Assembly: GCF_964204645.1 (NCBI RefSeq)
Contig: NC_134026.1
Coordinates: forward strand, 7,130,001 to 7,194,000
Length of the DNA: 64,000 nucleotides
Direction: 5' to 3'
From: Tubulanus polymorphus
Taxonomy: Eukaryota > Nemertea > Palaeonemertea > Tubulaniformes > Tubulanidae
The notes under the pieces were generated by a model. It was not told where the DNA came from and made no database searches. It saw only the letters and a list, made by a program, of their open reading frames with translations. Both the position numbers and the translations under genes were made by a program. The first letter of the stretch is position 1. Every line of letters starts with the position of its first letter. This document shows, piece by piece, positions 58,901 to 64,000 of the stretch.

Positions 58901-61900
58901 ACAGTTGAAATTACATTCTTCTCCATTACTTTATCTCCATCTCCATCCAATCTAGTCTAATTTTAACTGATAACTGTGGAACTTGATCCTGATAGGTACC
59001 GCAATAAATCTGCAGTTTTAATCATCAGTCTTTCATCTTTCCCCTGTTTAATTTAATGCAACTTTTGAAATTAGCAAGCGGTGTGGCCAAGTGGTTAGAA
59101 CTTTCGACTCTGGGAAGCCAGGTCGAAGGTTCGATCCTGGTACATTATTATCATTATTGTTATTATTACTGTGACACTTATCTTCATTGCCTCTCTTCGC
59201 CCAGGAGTAAATGGGTACCTGGCCTGATAGATGACTCCTGAGTGCTCAGTAGTTGCTCAGATGTTACTTCTCCCCAGGGAAAGATGACTGATAAATGGTT
59301 AGTTAATAGGCTGGGGGTAATAATACTGGAAAGTTAAGTGCTCTGAGCGGCTTCACTGGATTTTGCGCTATATGAGACACATCATTTTCATTATTATTAT
59401 TAGAATCATTCTAAAATGAATTGATTTAATTGACGGAATAAGTGCGTAACATCGAAATCTTTCTTTTATTCCGCTAGGAAAACGTTTATTGATAAAATGC
59501 AGCAAAGCGAACAAGATACAGTAGAATTACTGAAAACCAGAGATTGCAATATCGTGAATTTAGAACATTTACTCGCGAGTTCACAGGAAGAAATTGAACT
59601 TCTTCGATATCAAATACGGTAAGAAAGCTGATACAATTCTGAACGCGTTTCTACAGTTCGATTAGTTCAAACATCTGAAACGTACTGATTTAACCCCTCA
59701 GAATCAAACTGCGGAACTGAGTCCTGGATACGCGTCGCTTCAATTATATACTTAATATGTGTCTAAAACTATTGAAAATCTTTTACGTTGACATTTCGGA
59801 TAGAGTGCTGCTACTTTTATTCAGAGATTTATTTGAAATGAATTACAGTAATCATTACAAATGAATCCATGAAGAAGAGTTCTACCCAAAACATCAGTGT
59901 AACAGATTTTCATTGTTAAATCCTAAAATATTGTGGTCGGTTCTTCAGTATCCACTACCCGGTACATAGACTGTGACTTTTCTGAATTGATTTCGACGTC
60001 ATGTGATAATTAGGATGGAGCTCCCTCTATCATTAAAGTTGTTTCATATACGTGTACTATCAAACTCACTTAAGTCATCATTATGTTGACGACTTACACT
60101 TGATAGAAAATTGGAAATACGCTGAACGAAATTTCAGATGACTTCCGTAATTTGACGACTTCACTTAAGTTTCTTCAGTATTGTGTTGACAAACGAGTTT
60201 GATTGTATTTATGGGTATTTTTTAATCACATTATATGGTTGTAGATATATAAAATATAGGCTGGGACTGGCTTGTTATCACGCAGTCTGTCGATGGCATC
60301 GTAACCAATGCTTTCGAGTTGAGACCGAGTTTTTGATTTGATACAGATCAGGATTTCAATCTGATGACCTGTGAATCTGACTGGTTATCAATCTATACTT
60401 TAAATCGAAAATATTCGTAGAGTAGCCGTGTTAACCAGGTTTAAAAATAAGTAATGAGGCGAGTAGTACTGTATACCGATATGTTAACTATTTATTTGAC
60501 GCACGAGCTTTCGCTTCTAATGAATAGAAGCTTCATCAGGTGAATGAGGTGACTGACTCATTCACCTGATGAAGCTTCTATTCATTAGAAGCGAAAGCTC
60601 GTGCGTCAAATAAATAGTTAACCTATACAGTACTACTCGCCTCATTACTTATTTTAAATTGAAACTAATTCAAATTTATTCTGTAAATCATCATCTGTAA
60701 ATCCTGACTGAATTTTGTTGTGTGTTTCAGTCGAACGGAACAAGAATGTCGTAATCTAAACGAACAAATATCGATGTATCAGGAATCGTTGATAGCCAAA
60801 GACGAAGTGGTCATGTCCTTAACGAATCAACTGTTCGCTTTGGAAAACGAACACCAAAATAACGACGATCAAAACGCGACGAACAAACAAGTTTCAATGA
60901 AGAAAAACAACGCGGAAATATTAGAAACAGAGCTCGAAAAACTGCAGGTTCGTTTTCATGTTAACCCGTCACCTGACCTATCTTCCTTCAGTGGGACCTC
61001 GTTACAGCGAACTTCAAGGGACCAGAAAATATGTTCATTATAACCGATAGTTCGTTATATCTAGTATGAAATTAATCAAATTTTCTCACTTGGGACGAAA
61101 CTCAATATTTTTTATAGGGTATGAATTGTTGAATCCAATTTCCTTGTATCGAGGTTCAACTGTTTTTCTCTAAATGGTTTCACCAACGAATTGTTTCACT
61201 GCTTTTATTAGACAAAACATGACAACCTAAATTCAAATACTTATTTCGTGAAAACCGTAACAGATAGAAACTTGATCCTATGTTGGTTTTGATTTTAAAG
61301 AGGTTTATAATGGAAGAGCGGCAGATCGCGATCTATTTTCATAGTTCAAGTTGGGATTCAAGAGTTAAAAAGCATTGGAAAGGAACTAATTTAACAGAGA
61401 GTTTGGGACCTTGGTTCTGAATGTTCAACTGAAAAATACTTGAGAATTGAAAAAAGGCGAATAATATCTTATTTTGAAAAAGACTTATCTCATAATTTTC
61501 AATATAGTAGCGCTTATAACATTATATTACCTATATTGGTTGTCTAACAACCAATACAGACCCCTAAATATCTAAATGGCCAGAAGGTCTATATCGAGAA
61601 GTAGATTATGGTAAAATATCCGAATCTTAGGCAGTGAAATAATTGATTAATAGTTTATTACTGAACGTATCATTACGATATGTCAAATAGTTGGGTCTAA
61701 GTGAAGTGTATGTTTAATGATATTGTGTATTGTCAGGACGAGGTGCAGGCTTATGAGATTCAGAACAAGTTCTTGAATATTGAGATTATGGAATTGAACC
61801 AATTGAGAAGCGACAGTGAAACTAGAGAGTCGTATTTCGAGGGGTAAGAATCGAGTTTGCAACGAGCTGTGAATATACTTCGTACATTCGCCGTAAAAAT

Positions 61901-62009
61901 TTCCGACAATTCTGTGATTTCAGGAAGTATGCGGAAATGGAGGCACGTTATTACCGGACTCATTCTCGGCACCTTCTGCTTCTAAACCAATTGCACACTC
62001 CGCAAAGAG
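55419..62009 (+). CDS. TBC1D2: TBC1D2/Armus-type Rab GTPase-activating protein (first nine exons; TBC domain beyond window)
   Basis: TBC1D2 proteins inactivate Rab7 through a C-terminal TBC domain and link it to Rac1 and autophagosomes. Exons: 55419-55954, 56519-56663, 57165-57402, 57850-58190, 58524-58651, 59478-59618, 60731-60947, 61737-61843, 61924-62009. Phases join without a break to 646 codons plus one base. Residues about 110-207 are a PH domain (RLCGYLSKL, KTRWFVYGDNNCKLYYYR, then RQTMMYWLQELQKRR). A Gln run and Ser/Gly/Arg-rich stretch follow, then coiled coil from about residue 420. AYEIQNKFLNIEIMELNQLR is a hallmark of this family just before the TBC domain. The human proteins are about 930-960 residues, so roughly a third is missing on the right. 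The ATG at 55419 has A at -3 and G at +4. I cannot separate TBC1D2 from TBC1D2B; an invertebrate may have one ancestor of both. Confidence 0.93.
56519..56663 (+). CDS. TBC1D2: TBC1D2 exon 2: end of PH domain
   Basis: The exon has 145 bp. TTTTTTGTAG acceptor; the first base completes a Cys codon. It encodes NKSRMNYLDAQDRQTMMYWL and QELQKRRRYY, the C-terminal helix of the PH domain, and ends in phase 0 at GTAAGT. Confidence 0.93.
56829..57025 (+). mobile_element. tRNA-derived SINE or tRNA-like repeat
   Basis: The head reads GCGCAGTGGCCGAGTGGTT with a B-box-like GGGTTCAAACC about 60 bp on, as in a Leu/Ser-type tRNA, but it cannot fold as an intact tRNA. A tRNA-unrelated body ends in an A run at 57011-57019. 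It lies in TBC1D2 intron 2. Confidence 0.65.
57165..57402 (+). CDS. TBC1D2: TBC1D2 exon 3: linker
   Basis: The exon has 238 bp, phase 0 in and phase 1 out (GTGAAA donor). It encodes IPVSGLIGDEKKESLFSSEP, an acidic run, and AFTWNNWKSDLRSTFAMMRG. No domain recognised; composition suits a disordered linker. The following open frame past the donor is intron. Confidence 0.85.
57850..58190 (+). CDS. TBC1D2: TBC1D2 exon 4: Gln run, Ser/Arg-rich linker and CxxC
   Basis: The exon has 341 bp after an ATATTTTCAG acceptor. A CAA/CAG run encodes six Gln, and TCT/GGT/CGT repeats encode SRSRSGSGS. It ends with MCAKCKQ, a Cys-X2-Cys pair, in phase 0 at GTCAGT. The open frame upstream to 57558 is intron. Confidence 0.88.
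58524..58651 (+). CDS. TBC1D2: TBC1D2 exon 5: start of coiled coil
   Basis: The exon has 128 bp, phase 0 in and phase 2 out. It encodes LQVYVNSLKDDLQSVEDDLV and QQKQIDLLNREKLT with heptad spacing. Two acceptors lie five bases apart (CAG at 58521 and 58527); the first keeps the frame. Confidence 0.88.
59077..59400 (+). mobile_element. tRNA-derived SINE with TTATT tail
   Basis: A-box GTGGCCAAGTGGTTAGAA and B-box GGTTCGATCC form a tRNA-like head. The body contains AGTAAATGGGTACCTGGC and GCGCTATATGAGACACATCA, and the tail is ATTATTATTA. Short TTATTATTA also interrupts after the head. It lies in TBC1D2 intron 5. Confidence 0.8.
59478..59618 (+). CDS. TBC1D2: TBC1D2 exon 6: coiled coil
   Basis: The exon has 141 bp; the first base completes Gln and it leaves in phase 2. 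It encodes KTFIDKMQQSEQDTVELLKT and SSQEEIELLRYQI, strongly heptad-like. CCGCTAG acceptor, GTAAGA donor. Confidence 0.9.
60410..60658. mobile_element. Large foldback element, family H3 (copy 2)
   Basis: Arms of about 100 bp (from 60440 and to 60658) mirror each other around GTGACTGAC. Each arm reads, outward from the centre, CACCTGATGAAGCTTCT, loop, AGAAGCGAAAGCTCGTGCG, TCAAATAAATAGTTAACC, AGTACTACTCGCCTCATTA. It lies in TBC1D2 intron 6, about 70 bp before exon 7. The outer left flank (AGAGTAGCCGTGTTAACCAG) also matches copy 1. Confidence 0.85.
60731..60947 (+). CDS. TBC1D2: TBC1D2 exon 7: coiled coil, atypical donor
   Basis: The exon has 217 bp after GTGTTTCAG. It encodes RTEQECRNLNEQISMYQESL, then VVMSLTNQLFALENEHQ, ending LEKLQ in phase 0. 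The donor is CAG/GTTCGT, weak after the GT, but the phase-0 join to DEVQAY of the next exon supports it. Confidence 0.87.
61737..61843 (+). CDS. TBC1D2: TBC1D2 exon 8: family-specific AYEIQNKFLN segment
   Basis: The exon has 107 bp, phase 0 in and phase 2 out at GTAAGA. It encodes DEVQAYEIQNKFLNIEIMEL, the most diagnostic stretch outside the PH domain for TBC1D2/TBC1D2B. Confidence 0.93.
61924..62009 (+). CDS. TBC1D2: TBC1D2 exon 9: end of coiled coil
   Basis: The exon has 86 bp: completes Gly, encodes KYAEMEARYYRTHSRHLLLL and NQLHTPQR, leaves in phase 1 at GTAAGA. The next exon, expected to lead into the TBC domain, is not in the remaining window. Confidence 0.88.
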
Positions 62010-63327
62010 GTAAGAAATTACAAGTCTATTCTTACAGGGTTTTGCAAGTTTGAGCTTCCCAGGTTTGAGTTTAATATTTTCTAAGAGAAGACAAGTCTTA
62101 ATAAATAAAGGCCTTAAGCATTAGCTGTGGACGGTTAAATCAGAATAATCTCTTAATTTCATTTCAAATTCGGCAATAAAGGCTTTTAAAAATTTAATTT
62201 CTATCACTCTCTTGTATACAATAGAATTTCACCGTTGACAATAATCGTGAGTTGGGGCTTGTTTCAGATATGATACAACATGTCTCACAGGGTTTTTATA
62301 GTTATACAATGCCCCCAGTTAGTAGAATATTTTGGTTCGTTATTCAAATTGATCTTCAAAAAAATTGGCAGTTTATAGTAGATAGAACCCACAATAAAAA
62401 GAAAAAAACTATCTTGTAGCTTAACGTTTCAACTCAATTCTATGAGCCATTTTAAAAAACAGTTAATGTTAATGTTGGCAGTTAATGTTTAGACTCCATT
62501 CTCAGAGAATTTTCAATAACGAAGACAGTTGATGTTCTGACTCAATTCTTTGAGCTATTTCAAAAACTTAGAGAGTAGTGACGTTTAGAGACTCAACTCT
62601 ATGAGCCATATTCAAAACTAAGAGCAAAAGTAATTCCCTCATATAAGCACTTATGAGAATTTCAAGACCCTCAGAGAACGCAACTGGGAGAGTAAATTAC
62701 TCTTGTTTATTTTTTTTCTCATTTCGATTTGAACAAATTGATTGGAATATTTCCTGTATTATTAAATGTATGGATTTTTTCCAATGTAAACACACTGCCT
62801 GAGTGATATTTTGACCAGCTGTTTGTGGTGTGAGTGCTGTGAGATTAGCTGTAGTTTATCGTTCGCTGTTGTTGCGATCAGCTGTTCTCACATTGTCGTC
62901 TGCGGTGTACATATGAATGATATACACTCGATTACAGTATGAGTGACTGGTTCTCCTCACTCTATCTGTGTTACTCGCTGTAACTGCAACAGAATTGTGT
63001 AATAATCACTGAAATCAGAGAATTATTACGTACATGTCTATTGCAGTGAAGACAAACTAACTGGGTGGTATATAACTGTTCATCAATGTTTAAGGATTAC
63101 TGCTTTAATTGTCTATGGATTTCTGTTGTAACAACACTGGGACAGACTTTAATTGTTAATTGGTTATTAGGGAATGAAAGACCTTGCACACAGGACACCA
63201 GTACCGTGTGCATTTCAGCACACGTTTCATGACAATTGTCGTTAGTGTTTTTCGCACGAAGGTCAGATTTCAGTAAACATTCATTCACAGCGGACTGGCA
63301 ACACGAGACTAAGTTTAATTTCGAAAT
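62010..63327. other. TBC1D2 intron 9, no exon seen
   Basis: AT-rich sequence with several diverged copies of an ACTCAATTCTATGAGCCAT word (62430-62620). No TBC-domain exon could be found here in any frame. Confidence 0.5.
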
Positions 63328-64000
63328 ATGATATGTCGCGTTATCGGAAACGTTTATTTGCCGATAGAACGAAAAACGGAAAAACGCAAATCGAAAAACG
63401 CGATCGATTTTAAGCCGGAAGAATGGGCGATAATTGAAGCGGACGAAGAAACGAAATCACAACCCGAAATCGAAATTATTACAACAAAATGTTTACGAAA
63501 TCTTAAATACAAAATGGAGGCGTCGAACAATAGTGGTAAAAAGTTCACGGTCGATCAGCAGGTGAATAACGATATTTTAGACGGATATTTGAAATTCGAG
63601 GAAGATTTCGAAAGTAACAAACACGAACATTGCGGAGACGTAGTTAGTCGTTATATCCATAACCGCGGCCGGATTCGACCGGTTTATACCGTTAGATTAC
63701 AGCGAAATCTGCCCCTGAAAGAATCGGCCACGACTGCCCTGATCTGGTCTCGAGATACCGACGACGAATCCCGTCGTAGAATACGAAATGACGATGTGAG
63801 TGAAAGTACGTGTGAACTTTCGATAAACCGTCGAAAACCTGAAATACTACACGAAAGCGAGGGCAAAATATTGATGCCGGTCGCGAGATTCGTGCGGAAG
63901 TTTTTCTCCCTGAAAGTCGACGAAATATCGAGCAGTTTCAGCGATATGCGACGAGATATCGACGTCAGAGTCGACGAGATACGAGAAACGGCGAGAGGTT
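63328..64000 (+). CDS. Unrecognised long open reading frame, open at right edge
   Basis: An ATG at 63328 (in-frame TAA at 63316) opens at least 224 codons with no stop before the window ends. An alternative ATG at 63514 has the better context (A at -3, G at +4; MEASNNSGKKFTVDQQVNND). The product is highly charged: YIHNRGRIRPVYTVRLQRNL in the middle, then FVRKFFSLKVDEISSSFSDM and a DEIRET heptad-like end that may form a helix. Base composition and CpG use match the confirmed exons. I recognise no domain. No acceptor lies between the stop and the ATG, so this is a first exon: either a gene nested in the TBC1D2 intron or an alternative 5' exon of TBC1D2. Confidence 0.55.
   Translation, partial: MICRVIGNVYLPIERKTEKRKSKNAIDFKPEEWAIIEADEETKSQPEIEIITTKCLRNLKYKMEASNNSGKKFTVDQQVNNDILDGYLKFEEDFESNKHEHCGDVVSRYIHNRGRIRPVYTVRLQRNLPLKESATTALIWSRDTDDESRRRIRNDDVSESTCELSINRRKPEILHESEGKILMPVARFVRKFFSLKVDEISSSFSDMRRDIDVRVDEIRETARG

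Noticed and set aside
59080-59155. A tRNA-Ser/Leu-like gene
   Set aside because: A and B boxes are present but the acceptor stem does not pair, and the sequence continues into a SINE body and tail.
2090-62009. CRISPR array, operon or phage elements
   Set aside because: Tandem repeats here lack unique spacers of constant size, and all named genes are spliced animal genes.

Overview
This is a piece of an animal nuclear genome, most likely an invertebrate and probably a lophotrochozoan (inference). It has AT-rich introns with GT..AG borders, eukaryotic tRNA genes, tRNA-derived SINEs, many small inverted-repeat elements, and protein families typical of bilaterian animals. I read the coding exons by frame, splice site and splice phase. 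Within each gene the exon phases join without a break.

Region 1 (1-4854, minus strand): the 5' part of a nitric oxide synthase gene of the neuronal type. One large first exon encodes a PDZ domain and a long polar linker. Five further exons carry the zinc-thiolate cysteines, the heme-ligand cysteine and the start of the oxygenase core. The gene runs off the left edge. A 58-bp tandem repeat has copied the splice donor of its fifth exon.

Region 2 (4855-9672): intergenic, with one tRNA-Gln gene and two long copies of a modular dispersed repeat.

Region 3 (9673-28724, minus strand): a complete five-exon gene for a 451-residue rhodopsin-family GPCR, best matched to tachykinin receptors and ending in a class I PDZ-ligand tail. 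Its introns (up to 8.8 kb) hold minisatellites, MITE-like elements and large inverted repeats.

Region 4 (28725-55418): about 27 kb with no gene I can name. It holds three tRNA-Glu genes within 4.7 kb, many dispersed repeats, a 146-bp palindromic element, and a few minus-strand candidate exons of unknown family. It separates the divergently transcribed GPCR and TBC1D2 genes.

Region 5 (55419-64000, plus strand): the first nine coding exons of a TBC1D2/Armus-type Rab GTPase-activating protein (PH domain, glutamine-rich and coiled-coil regions). The catalytic TBC domain lies beyond the window. Two SINEs and a large foldback element sit in its introns. From 63328 to the right edge there is an unrecognised open reading frame on the same strand, either a nested gene or an alternative first exon.

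The most unusual signal is a set of unrelated-looking repeats that share a hammerhead-ribozyme-like core (CTGANGA, stem, GAAA). In the clearest cases the core lies in each arm of a foldback element.
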